From NCBI GenBank assembly GCA_902492205.1, contig CABUKU010000001.1, positions 434,001 through 498,000 of the forward strand: 64,000 bases of DNA. The letters run 5' to 3'. The notes beneath the pieces were generated by a model. It ran no database searches, had not been told where the DNA came from, and saw only the letters and a program-made list of their open reading frames with translations. A program made the translations under genes and the position numbers. Origin of the DNA: an uncultured Bacteroides sp. GTDB lineage: Bacteria; Bacteroidota; Bacteroidia; Bacteroidales; Bacteroidaceae. Below, piece by piece: positions 51,494 to 60,437 of the stretch. The first letter of the stretch is position 1; each line of letters starts with the position of its first letter.

Positions 51494-53926
51494 ATGAGTA
51501 AACAGTTTATATGCTTTGTTTTTCTATTGGTTGCTTCTTGCATGGGAGCTTTTGCCGCTAAGGTAGAACTTCGTGTTTTAGGAGATAGTCAACAAGGATA
51601 TTATGTCAATATCTACTATGGCTCCCGATTAATATCAGATCAGGGTAGGAACGGGGAGCTGGACTTGTATTTTGATAATGAAGATTATTCGGTAAGGGAA
51701 GACTTGAAGGCTTGGAAAGCAACTTCTGCATTACAGCAGGGAGGGAAAGTTATTCTTTCGGGAAAGGTCTATTTAAAAAAGCTGGAAGCTGATTTATCCG
51801 TTCATGTTATCTATGAAATAATAGGAGAACGATTAGTCGGTAAACAAATAGAGTTACAGCAGAATAACCTTTCTTTGTTGTATTACTCGGTTGGTACATC
51901 AATTACATCGGAGAAATCCCCTTCATCTTTCTGGAGTTTTGATGATAATATGAACTTAGGGGGAGTTGCCCATGAAACATATCCGGCTGCCGGATATATG
52001 CTGGATGATACTTTGGCGGTAGGTTTATTAACTGATGCCGGAGATAAGAATCTTTGGACACGCAACATTCGCCGCCGTCCTTCCAAACAGGGAGAGATAG
52101 GTTTCAGGGCAATACGTGAAATATGTGATGCGAATCTCGTTCGTGTGGCTGATGAGAAACAACGTAAGGATAAAGACTACTCCGTTAAACTTACTTTCGG
52201 AGAAGTTTCAGATTTCAATGATCCCATTGATAGAGTTACTTATCAAGTCCCGGACTTGAAGAATTGGAAATCCTATCAGGGAGCACAAACCGAAAGGATC
52301 AATGATGTATTTGTTATCAAAGGAAAGTCGGTAAAAGGAGATCTTTCCGGCGTTCGTATTCCATATGGGTTAACTGACGGTTTTTATACGATTCGCTTCA
52401 AACACCGTTCTGTCAATCCTATAACTATGAAATTATGGAAAGGTGAAGGAACTGAAAGCATGGATGTTGCCGGATTGCATTATCAAACTGATATGCCGTC
52501 TTCTGTAACCGAATGGGTACAACAAGAAGAAACCGTGTTTATTGCTAATACGGAGAACGAGCTTACTTACTTGTTGATTGCTGCTTCCTCATTGAAGAAG
52601 GGAACAGATTTTAAATTAGAGGTAAAAGACTTGGAAGTAACACGCTCGGATGCACATAATTATGCTTATCATCGTTTGGAACAAGGAAAGAAAGCTGTTA
52701 AGAAAGTTTTTATTTTTGCTGCACCGTCACAACCGACACTACACGACTTACGTTTGGCATCCCAAGTTTATTTAGCGGACGGATTAGGCTTTCAGGGCTC
52801 AACAGAAGAAAAGTGCCTTTATGCTTGTTACCAGATGCTTATGTGGATTACAAGCCGTAATAACTTTGCTCCTTTGAATGTTCCGAGTATTAATTATGCT
52901 CCCGATATGTATAACCGTGATTCATTTTGGAGCATGATGGGTGTATATGACAAAGAAGCTTCGGAAAAGATATTCGATGCTTGGGCTGCAACACAAGATG
53001 AACGTGGTGCTATCGGTACTATTATAACTCCTTGTATGGGTAGCAGGGAAGTAAAGGGTAATGATGCTACGTTGGAATTCTTATGGTATGCATTGGTGAA
53101 TCATAGATTATATGGAACTACCATTCCGATGGATAAAGTAAAGAAAGCTTTTGAATTTTGTATAAATGAATACGATCCTGACGGAGACGGTATTTGTGCT
53201 GCCGAGTTTGTATTGGGGCAGAATGATGTGGTGGAGTATCCGAATAAAACATCCGATTTGGCAGTTAATCAAGGTATGCTTGCAATCACTCTTCAAGTGG
53301 CTAAAGAGTTGGGATTACCTGTTAGTCAGGATTATATAGAAAGGGCTAATCAGGGATACAGAAACTTCTATGATAAAAAGAAAGGTTATTTGGTAGATAA
53401 CCGTCAGTTCCCTTACTCAATCACATTCAATTCCTTGTTGCCGGAGTTTGTTTCATGGTGGCTGTTTGATAAACAGATACTGACTTCCGAAATGGTTATC
53501 AATACATTGAATAAAGTTCCATCCAAGGATGGTTATTCTCCATTGATCTTCCATGAAAAAGATACATTCTTCACAATGGAGAACAAACCTTTCTCACCGA
53601 ATATGTTTTGGGAGAATGGTATTTATTACAATGGCGGAAGTTGGATGCGTGAGGAAATATGTGGTTATGTAGCTGGTTTGAAACATGGGTGGAAAGACGC
53701 TGAGAAGCGGATAAAAGACCGTCTAACGACAGAAATAACTCTTCATCCCGACGAACCTTTCAGCCATGAATTCTTACCGTTCGATTTAAGTATTCCGGGA
53801 TGTTGGTGGCCAAGTACAAGAGTTTTCTCATGGAATGTATTTGTTCTCCGGGCATTGGAGGTAGCAGGCATGCGTTCGCCTATGCAAGATCCCTGTTATT
53901 TTAAATATGTACAGAGTAGAAATTGA
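51494..53926 (+). CDS. Exported protein of unrecognised family, likely six-hairpin glycosidase
   Basis: From the ATG at 51494 the protein has 810 residues; the earlier open frame covers the end of SusD and is not used. The signal is MSKQFICFVFLLVASCMGAFA. Residues about 25-400 are beta-rich domains (DLKNWKSYQGAQTERINDVFVIKGKSVKGDLSGVR suggests a jelly-roll). Residues about 420-800 form helical hairpins with MWITSRNNFAPLNVPSINYAPDMYNRDSFWSMMG, NDATLEFLWYALVNHRLYG, NQGMLAITLQVAKELG, and MFWENGIYYNGGSWMREEICGYVAGLKHG. The R-D-S-F-W and W-x-x-E-E-type motifs are in the style of (alpha/alpha)6 glycosidases such as GH15/63/78/125 relatives. I cannot name a family. Its position in the second SusC/SusD operon supports a glycan-degrading role. 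Confidence 0.72.
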   Translation: MSKQFICFVFLLVASCMGAFAAKVELRVLGDSQQGYYVNIYYGSRLISDQGRNGELDLYFDNEDYSVREDLKAWKATSALQQGGKVILSGKVYLKKLEADLSVHVIYEIIGERLVGKQIELQQNNLSLLYYSVGTSITSEKSPSSFWSFDDNMNLGGVAHETYPAAGYMLDDTLAVGLLTDAGDKNLWTRNIRRRPSKQGEIGFRAIREICDANLVRVADEKQRKDKDYSVKLTFGEVSDFNDPIDRVTYQVPDLKNWKSYQGAQTERINDVFVIKGKSVKGDLSGVRIPYGLTDGFYTIRFKHRSVNPITMKLWKGEGTESMDVAGLHYQTDMPSSVTEWVQQEETVFIANTENELTYLLIAASSLKKGTDFKLEVKDLEVTRSDAHNYAYHRLEQGKKAVKKVFIFAAPSQPTLHDLRLASQVYLADGLGFQGSTEEKCLYACYQMLMWITSRNNFAPLNVPSINYAPDMYNRDSFWSMMGVYDKEASEKIFDAWAATQDERGAIGTIITPCMGSREVKGNDATLEFLWYALVNHRLYGTTIPMDKVKKAFEFCINEYDPDGDGICAAEFVLGQNDVVEYPNKTSDLAVNQGMLAITLQVAKELGLPVSQDYIERANQGYRNFYDKKKGYLVDNRQFPYSITFNSLLPEFVSWWLFDKQILTSEMVINTLNKVPSKDGYSPLIFHEKDTFFTMENKPFSPNMFWENGIYYNGGSWMREEICGYVAGLKHGWKDAEKRIKDRLTTEITLHPDEPFSHEFLPFDLSIPGCWWPSTRVFSWNVFVLRALEVAGMRSPMQDPCYFKYVQSRN

Positions 53927-54027
53927 TAGATTATTTGAGTGGTTTTTATAAATTTCCCTGCAGGACGAAATTGCTTATTATTCCTTTGTAACCGATAAAA
54001 AGTATGCTTGTATTGAAATAAATTCCT

Positions 54028-54035
54028 TATATTTG
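54028..54035 (+). promoter_or_regulatory. -7 box for the hybrid two-component regulator gene
   Basis: TATATTTG at 54028-54035 matches TAnnTTTG, with TTG at 54008-54010 upstream. The leader is about 30 nt. Confidence 0.6.
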
Positions 54036-54069
54036 CTATGTCCTAAATGCCTAAATAACATACATTTAC

Positions 54070-57000
54070 ATGAAAAGCTCTGTTTGTATAAGAATAATAT
54101 GTATTCTGTTTATCGTATCTGTTACTCCTGAAAGACTTCTTGCCTCCAATGTAGTAAAGTATATCTCAAACATTAACGGACTGACAAACAATTCAGTAAA
54201 CTGTATTCTGGAAGATTCGGAACATACGGTTTGGATAGGGACGTGGGACGGGCTGAATGCATATAACGGGAGAGAAATTCTAACATTCAGGTATAGCAAA
54301 AGTAATCCGAATTCTATAAGTAACAATATTATCCGTCAGATTATTGAGCGTGAGGGCAGCTTATGGATTGCCACGGATAACGGAATTAACCGTTTGGACA
54401 AACAGACGCATCAGATTACAAGGTATTATCTGAGGACGGACAACAAAATACCTAATCAGGAGAAGTCTTTTATTTTGGGAAAGAGTGCAGGCGGAGATAT
54501 TATTTGTCTTGTAAAAGGACTTGGCTGGTTTGCTTATGATGGCTTGACAGACGATTTTAATCCCGTTGAATCCGACTTTGCCGGGCAGATAAAGGATTAT
54601 CTGATTGACAGTTCCGGTAATATACTCTTTCTTTTTAATAATGGGGAAGTGAAATGCTTGAATTATGCCCGGTTTAAGGCAGGAGTCAGGTTAGGGGATT
54701 TGCATGATGTCCTTGTAGATGCACCGGTGAGTAAGGTATTTCTATCAAATGGCAGGTTTGTTCTGAATGAGAAGAACCGGTTGTTTCTGCTCAATCCCGA
54801 CTTTACTGTTTACCGCACCATTGAATTGAATGGCAATAAGCCTGTTTCACAAGTTGTCTTGTCCGGGAGTGATTTGTTTGTCGGCTTTATAGAAGGTGGC
54901 TGCATTCAATATAATCTGGAAACGAATGGGTATGCTTATTTGAATGAACTTCCCAATCAACTGTCTATTTTCACGCTTTATCCCGGTAGCCAGAATATAA
55001 TGTGGATTGGAACCGACGGGCAGGGATTGATACAGCTATATCATTACGATTCCCTTTTCCAAACTGTTCACACCACTCATCCCGTAAGGTGCTTTTGTGA
55101 AGATAAAGACGGGAATATTCTTGTGGGAACGAAAGGAAGCGGCATAAAGCTGCTTAATTTTGAGACGAGGCAACTGGCTGATTACCTGAGTGAGAGTAAA
55201 GGATTAATGTCCAATTCCGTTTATGCATTGAGGAGGAATAAGTCAAATGATATTTTCATCGGGACAGAAGGAACGGGCATCAATATTCTGAATGCTGCTA
55301 CCGGACGTTTGGAGAAACTTGAAATTCCTGATAAATATCCCGGTTTTAAAGCTGTGTACAGTATTTATTTCACGAATGATGATTCCCTCATGTGGGTGGG
55401 AACATCAGGACATGGGTTGATTAAAATGAATATTGCCAAAGAACAGGGTGCTTACCGGGTGAAGGGATTCCGCCAATATAATTCATCGGACAAGAATATT
55501 TCATTGAATAATGATGTGGTCTATGCCATTACTTCCGACAAGGAAGATAATGTATTGTGGTTTGGCACACGTGGAGGAGGATTGAACAGGATTGACATTC
55601 GGAATAATGATATTAAGTCATTGGAAGATATAGACAGCCGCATTCTGCTTACCAATAACGATGTGTTGTGCCTGTTGCGTGATGATGCCGATGTGTGGAT
55701 AGGGACAAGTTACGGGCTTAATAAATTGAGGAGGCAGGGAAATGACTTCCACCTGATACAATATGCCGACGGGAAGTTGAATAATAAAACGATTCACGGA
55801 ATATTGAAAGACCATGAGGGAAATATATGGATCAGCACCAATCAGGGATTGTCCAATCTGAATGTCAGGACTAACAAGATAGATAACTATACTTTGAATG
55901 ACGGTTTGCAGAACGATGAATTCTCCGACGGGGCTTTCTTTAAAGATAAACGCAACTATTTGTATTTTGGAGGTGTGAGCGGACTGAGCTGCTTCAATCC
56001 GCAGAATATCCATTTACGTGAGTTCAATCCACCGCTTGTGTTGAGCAATCTGAAGATATATAACACCGCACAGGACATAAATGAACGGATTAAGGAAGGA
56101 GTGTTGAAACTCAGTTATGAAGAAAGGTTCGTGACATTCAGCTTTATAGCCAAAGACTTTATTAACAACGAGAATTGTGAATATGCTTACCGTTTGAAGA
56201 ACCATTCGGATGAATGGGTGGAATTGGGTAACAATCCGAACATAATCTTTACGCAACTGCCTCCGGGCAAGTATCAGCTTGAAGTGAAAAGCACCAATGG
56301 TGATAAAGTTTGGGGAGATAATATTTACCGGCTGACAGTGAAGGTGGGTTATCCGTGGTGGCTCAGTGTCCCGGCTTTGATTATTTATGGCATCTTGTGT
56401 ATCATTATATTCTATGTTACGAAGTCGGTAGTGAAGAACCGCATCCGGATGAGCCGTCAGATACTTATTGCCCAGATAGAGAAGCAGCACGAAAAGAAGA
56501 TATATGAATCCCGACTGAACTTCTTCACCAACGTGGCACATGAGTTCTTTACTCCGTTGACTTTGATTTATACTCCTGCACAACATCTGTTGGAACAACA
56601 CGGACTTGATGAGGATGCGAAAAAGTATTTGCAGATAATAAAGAGTAATGCCGAAAGGATGCAAAAACTGATTAGTGAGCTGATGGAGTTCCGCAAGACT
56701 AAATCGGGCAATATGGATTTGCAACCGGAGAATGTGAATGTAAAAGCATTGATGGAATATGCTTCCAATAACTATGTGGATATTCTGAAAGAGAATAAGA
56801 TAGATTTTAAGGTGGAAACCCATGATACGTCGGAGATATACTCTGACCGCAATGCTTTGGAGAAGATTATCTTCAATTTATTGTCGAATGCTTTTAAATA
56901 CACCCCGCGTAATGGTTATATCCACGTGGAAGCATCGCAGGATGAAACAAACGGCACATTGCGTTTGCTGGTAAGAAACTCCGGCAAAGGGTTGACCGAA

Positions 57001-58023
57001 CAGCAAATGGCGGAGATATTTGATAAGTATAAGATATTCGATGTTCCCAAGTTTGGTAATTCGGTAAGCAATGGGATAGGCTTGAACCTGACTAAGAGCT
57101 TGACGGAGTTACTCGGAGGGCAGATAAAGGTAAGCAGTGAATTAGGGAAATACGTTGAGTTCTCTGTTGTTCTTCCTCCTTTGGCTGTGGATAGTGCATC
57201 TGTTGTTGTGGATGAGAAAGATGCTGCGCAGAAAGAAGATAATGAACAGAATAATTTGAAACCACGTAAAGATACTGTCGTGCTGATAGTAGAGGATGAG
57301 AAAAATATCAGGAACTTACTGAAGGATGTTCTTTCCGACTATACGATACGTGAAGTGAAAGATGGGGCGGAAGCCTTGAATGAAGTAGAACATAACCATC
57401 CCGATATTATTATCAGTGATATTGTAATGCCTAACATGGATGGTTTGACTCTGATTCATAAGCTGAAATCCGATTCAAAAACAAGTTATATTCCTATTAT
57501 CGGCATATCGGCAAAAGCATCTGTCGAAGATCAGATTAATGCTTTCAATCATGGTGCGGATGCCTATATAACCAAACCTTTCCATCCCAGACAAGTTATA
57601 TCGACGGTAGAGAATCTGTTGTCCCGGCAGATGCTTTTAAAAGACTATTTCAATTCAAGCATGTCATCTGTGAAAGTGAAGGACGGGATTGTTCTTCATC
57701 CGGAGGACGAGGAACTGATACGGAATGTAACGGACTTCATCAAAGACAATATTGATGATGAATCCCTGAGCCCGTCTTCCATTGCCGACTTTGTGGGAGT
57801 GAGCAAAGCTACCTTGTATCGCAAGTTTAAAGAAATAATGGACAAGACTCCGAGCGAGTTTGTGAGAGGCATTAGGTTGGAGCATGCGGCTAAGTTATTA
57901 AGAACAACGAAGTTGACAGTTTCCGAGATTATGTTTAAGTGCGGATTCTCCAATAAATCTTATTTCTATCGTGAATTTTTAAAACAATATGGTGTGTCCC
58001 CCAAAGATTATCGTAATCAGTAG
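54070..58023 (+). CDS. Hybrid two-component system regulator (HTCS) with AraC output
   Basis: HTCS proteins combine sensor, kinase, receiver and DNA-binding parts in one inner-membrane protein and activate glycan loci after binding an oligosaccharide in the periplasm. In order, over 1317 residues: a signal; about a dozen propeller repeats (VWIGTWDGLNAY, LWIATDNGINRL, MWIGTDGQGLIQLY, WFGTRGGGLNRI, IWISTNQGLSNL); a Y_Y_Y domain (CEYAYRLKNHSDEWVELG); one membrane helix (about 765-785); a HisKA dimerisation helix with NVAHEFFTPLT (His824); an ATPase domain (NLLSNAFKY, NGIGLNLTKSL); a receiver (DIIISDIVMPNMDGL, Asp1117); and an AraC-type helix-turn-helix ending KQYGVSPKDYRNQ. It lies between the two enzyme sets and probably controls one or both. 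Confidence 0.95.
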   Translation: MKSSVCIRIICILFIVSVTPERLLASNVVKYISNINGLTNNSVNCILEDSEHTVWIGTWDGLNAYNGREILTFRYSKSNPNSISNNIIRQIIEREGSLWIATDNGINRLDKQTHQITRYYLRTDNKIPNQEKSFILGKSAGGDIICLVKGLGWFAYDGLTDDFNPVESDFAGQIKDYLIDSSGNILFLFNNGEVKCLNYARFKAGVRLGDLHDVLVDAPVSKVFLSNGRFVLNEKNRLFLLNPDFTVYRTIELNGNKPVSQVVLSGSDLFVGFIEGGCIQYNLETNGYAYLNELPNQLSIFTLYPGSQNIMWIGTDGQGLIQLYHYDSLFQTVHTTHPVRCFCEDKDGNILVGTKGSGIKLLNFETRQLADYLSESKGLMSNSVYALRRNKSNDIFIGTEGTGINILNAATGRLEKLEIPDKYPGFKAVYSIYFTNDDSLMWVGTSGHGLIKMNIAKEQGAYRVKGFRQYNSSDKNISLNNDVVYAITSDKEDNVLWFGTRGGGLNRIDIRNNDIKSLEDIDSRILLTNNDVLCLLRDDADVWIGTSYGLNKLRRQGNDFHLIQYADGKLNNKTIHGILKDHEGNIWISTNQGLSNLNVRTNKIDNYTLNDGLQNDEFSDGAFFKDKRNYLYFGGVSGLSCFNPQNIHLREFNPPLVLSNLKIYNTAQDINERIKEGVLKLSYEERFVTFSFIAKDFINNENCEYAYRLKNHSDEWVELGNNPNIIFTQLPPGKYQLEVKSTNGDKVWGDNIYRLTVKVGYPWWLSVPALIIYGILCIIIFYVTKSVVKNRIRMSRQILIAQIEKQHEKKIYESRLNFFTNVAHEFFTPLTLIYTPAQHLLEQHGLDEDAKKYLQIIKSNAERMQKLISELMEFRKTKSGNMDLQPENVNVKALMEYASNNYVDILKENKIDFKVETHDTSEIYSDRNALEKIIFNLLSNAFKYTPRNGYIHVEASQDETNGTLRLLVRNSGKGLTEQQMAEIFDKYKIFDVPKFGNSVSNGIGLNLTKSLTELLGGQIKVSSELGKYVEFSVVLPPLAVDSASVVVDEKDAAQKEDNEQNNLKPRKDTVVLIVEDEKNIRNLLKDVLSDYTIREVKDGAEALNEVEHNHPDIIISDIVMPNMDGLTLIHKLKSDSKTSYIPIIGISAKASVEDQINAFNHGADAYITKPFHPRQVISTVENLLSRQMLLKDYFNSSMSSVKVKDGIVLHPEDEELIRNVTDFIKDNIDDESLSPSSIADFVGVSKATLYRKFKEIMDKTPSEFVRGIRLEHAAKLLRTTKLTVSEIMFKCGFSNKSYFYREFLKQYGVSPKDYRNQ

Positions 58024-58104
58024 GAAGGGTTGCAGAGGAAAAGTTTTTAAGAAAAAAATTAAATATTTATCAGTCGGGGTTAGTGTAATTGCGATGTGAG
58101 TTGT

Positions 58105-58112
58105 TATATTTG
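58105..58112 (+). promoter_or_regulatory. -7 box for the MFS-GH130-GH92 operon
   Basis: TATATTTG at 58105-58112 matches TAnnTTTG. The -33 region lacks TTTG, consistent with activation by the HTCS encoded just upstream. The leader would be about 15 nt. Confidence 0.6.
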
Positions 58113-58132
58113 TGCATTAATATAAAAGAGCT

Positions 58133-59425
58133 ATGAATATGCACAAAACAAATCCCGTATCTTGGGTTCCTACAGTTTACTTTGCGATGGGGCTGCCTTT
58201 CGTGGTTTTAAATATGGTATCTGTCCTTATGTTCAAAGGGTTGGACATCTCGGATGCCCAGATTGCTTTCTGGACTTCACTTATCATGCTGCCTTGGACA
58301 CTGAAACCACTTTGGAGCCCTTTCCTTGAAATGTTTAAAACCAAGAAGTTCTTTGTTGTTCTTACTGAGATTACTTCGGGAGTATTGTTTGGGTTTGTGG
58401 CCTTTTCTTTGCATTTGCCCCATTTCTTTGTTTATGCTATTGCGCTCCTGGCTGTCATTGCCATTAGCGGGGCTACACATGATGTTGCTACCGATGGGGT
58501 TTATATGAATGTGTTGAACAAAGAAGAACAGGCAAAGTATATCGGTTGGCAGGGAGCTTTCTATAATCTGGCAAAAGTAATTGCCACAGGTGGTCTTGTC
58601 TATTTAGCCGGTTATCTTATCGACCATTTCGGTGCTTTATATGCTTGGTCGGTTATCATGTGTTTGTGTGGAGTCATTATGATGATTCTGGGCTTTTACC
58701 ATATTCGTATGTTGCCATCGGGCGGTGCGGCCTCTAAAGAAGTGCGGACGGTAAAGGAGAGTATGTCTGCTCTTTGGGAGGTTATTTGCGACTTTTTCAG
58801 AAAGAAATATATTTGGTATTATATCATTTTCATTGTTCTCTATCGTTTCGCCGAAGGCTTTGTGATGAAGATTGTTCCTTTGTTCCTGAAAGCTCCTATT
58901 GCGCAGCAAGGCTTAGGATTGACCGAACAACAAATAGGTTTGTATTACGGAACATTCGGTGCGGCTGCATTTATCCTTGGTTCTTTGCTTGGAGGATATT
59001 ACATTGCTGCCAGGGGGTTGAAGAAATGTTTGTTCACGCTTTGCTGTGCTTTCAACATACCTTTCGTTGTGTACACCTTGTTTGCTATTTATCAACCAAG
59101 TAGCGGATTGTTGATAGCGAGCGGCATTGTATTCGAGTATTTGGGATACGGTTTCGGCTTCGTGGGGCTTAGCTTGTTTATGATGCAGCAGGTTGCTCCC
59201 GGAAAGCATCAGATGGCACATTACGCCTTTGCTTCCGGCATTATGAATCTGGGAGTAATGTTGCCCGGTATGTTGAGCGGATTTGTGAGTGACTGGCTTG
59301 GTTACGAACATTTCTTTATCTTTGTACTCTTTGCAACCATTCCGGCTTTCTTGGTAACTTGGTTCGTTCCGTTTACTTATCCGGATAGCAAGAAGGAGAT
59401 ACGAAGCGATATGATAGACGAATAA
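58133..59425 (+). CDS. MFS transporter, AmpG/PAT-like, probably for Man-GlcNAc
   Basis: This is an inner-membrane permease of 430 residues with about 12 hydrophobic segments. PTVYFAMGLPFVVLNMVSVLMFKGLDISDAQIAFWTSLIMLPWTLKPLWSPFLEMFKTKKFFV is the typical N-terminal half of the AmpG-like group, followed by GATHDVATDGVYMNVLNKEEQAKYIGWQGAFYNLAKV. A second Met at 58139 is an alternative start. It is 34 bp upstream of a GH130 enzyme that strongly resembles B. theta BT1033, and the order MFS-GH130-GH92 is the one I remember for BT1034-BT1033-BT1032. By that analogy it imports Man-beta-1,4-GlcNAc released from N-glycans. Confidence 0.84.
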   Translation: MNMHKTNPVSWVPTVYFAMGLPFVVLNMVSVLMFKGLDISDAQIAFWTSLIMLPWTLKPLWSPFLEMFKTKKFFVVLTEITSGVLFGFVAFSLHLPHFFVYAIALLAVIAISGATHDVATDGVYMNVLNKEEQAKYIGWQGAFYNLAKVIATGGLVYLAGYLIDHFGALYAWSVIMCLCGVIMMILGFYHIRMLPSGGAASKEVRTVKESMSALWEVICDFFRKKYIWYYIIFIVLYRFAEGFVMKIVPLFLKAPIAQQGLGLTEQQIGLYYGTFGAAAFILGSLLGGYYIAARGLKKCLFTLCCAFNIPFVVYTLFAIYQPSSGLLIASGIVFEYLGYGFGFVGLSLFMMQQVAPGKHQMAHYAFASGIMNLGVMLPGMLSGFVSDWLGYEHFFIFVLFATIPAFLVTWFVPFTYPDSKKEIRSDMIDE

Positions 59426-59459
59426 AAAAGGAAAACTATTAACCTAAAATAAATAAACA

Positions 59460-60431
59460 ATGAGTAACTTATCTAACATGCCTTGGGAAGATCGTCCCGC
59501 AGGTTCTAAAGACGTAGTTTGGCGCTATTCTGCGAATCCTATTATCAAACGTGATGCGCTGCCCACTTCAAACAGTATCTTCAACAGTGCAGTTGTGCCA
59601 TTTGGAGATGGCTTTGCCGGAGTGTTCCGTTGCGATAACAAAGCAGTGCAGATGAATATCTTCGCCGGATTCAGTAAAGATGGCATTCATTGGGATATTA
59701 ATCACGAACCTATCCGGTTTAAAGCCGGCAATACGGAAATGATTGAATCGGAGTATAAATACGATCCCCGTGTTACATGGATTGAAGATCGTTACTGGAT
59801 AACTTGGTGTAATGGCTATCACGGACCTACGATTGGCATTGGCTATACTTTTGATTTCAAAGAGTTCTTCCAATGTGAGAATGCTTTCTTGCCTTTCAAC
59901 CGTAATGGCGTGCTTCTTCCACAGAAGATAGATGGTAAGTATGCCATGTTGAGCCGTCCCAGTGATAACGGACATACGCCGTTTGGCGATATTTATATCA
60001 GTTACAGCCCGGATATGAAATATTGGGGTGAGCATCGTTGTGTAATGAAAGTGACTCCTTTCCCTGAAAGTGCTTGGCAATGTACTAAGATCGGTGCAGG
60101 CTCGGTACCTTTCCTTACCGAAGAAGGCTGGTTGCTGTTCTATCATGGTGTAATTACTACCTGCAATGGTTTCCGTTATGCAATGGGAGCTGCCATACTC
60201 GATAAAGATCATCCGGAAAAAGTTCTTTACCGCACTCGTGAATATTTGTTAGGCCCGGCTGCTCCTTATGAGCTCCAAGGTGATGTGCCCAATGTGGTAT
60301 TCCCTTGTGCTGCTTTGCAAGACGGTGAGCGTGTAGCCATTTATTATGGCGCGGCAGATACAGTTGTAGGTATGGCTTTCGGATATATTAAAGAGATTAT
60401 TGAGTTTACCAAACGTACTTCCATTATCTAA
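59460..60431 (+). CDS. GH130 4-O-beta-D-mannosyl-N-acetylglucosamine phosphorylase (BT1033-like)
   Basis: This cytoplasmic enzyme of 323 residues is expected to phosphorolyse Man-beta-1,4-GlcNAc into mannose 1-phosphate and GlcNAc. The protein runs in parallel with my memory of B. theta BT1033 and UhgbMP from its first residues (MSNLSNMPWEDRPAGSKDVVWRYSANPII), through NSIFNSAVVPFGDGFAGVFRCD, YDPRVTWIEDRYWITWCNGYHGPTIG, PFNRNGVLLPQKIDGKYAMLSRPSDNGHTPFGDIYISYSPDMKYWG, and the C-terminal GDVPNVVFPCAAL and YYGAADTVVGMAFG. This points to subfamily GH130_2. It lies between the importer and a GH92 mannosidase (6 bp gap), an arrangement made for N-glycan core use. Activity on Man-Glc is the main alternative. 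Confidence 0.9.
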   Translation: MSNLSNMPWEDRPAGSKDVVWRYSANPIIKRDALPTSNSIFNSAVVPFGDGFAGVFRCDNKAVQMNIFAGFSKDGIHWDINHEPIRFKAGNTEMIESEYKYDPRVTWIEDRYWITWCNGYHGPTIGIGYTFDFKEFFQCENAFLPFNRNGVLLPQKIDGKYAMLSRPSDNGHTPFGDIYISYSPDMKYWGEHRCVMKVTPFPESAWQCTKIGAGSVPFLTEEGWLLFYHGVITTCNGFRYAMGAAILDKDHPEKVLYRTREYLLGPAAPYELQGDVPNVVFPCAALQDGERVAIYYGAADTVVGMAFGYIKEIIEFTKRTSII

Positions 60432-60437
60432 ATAAAT

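Noticed and set aside
53927..54027. A palindrome array before the HTCS gene (CCTGCAGG)
   Set aside because: It is a single short palindrome with no phased repeats.
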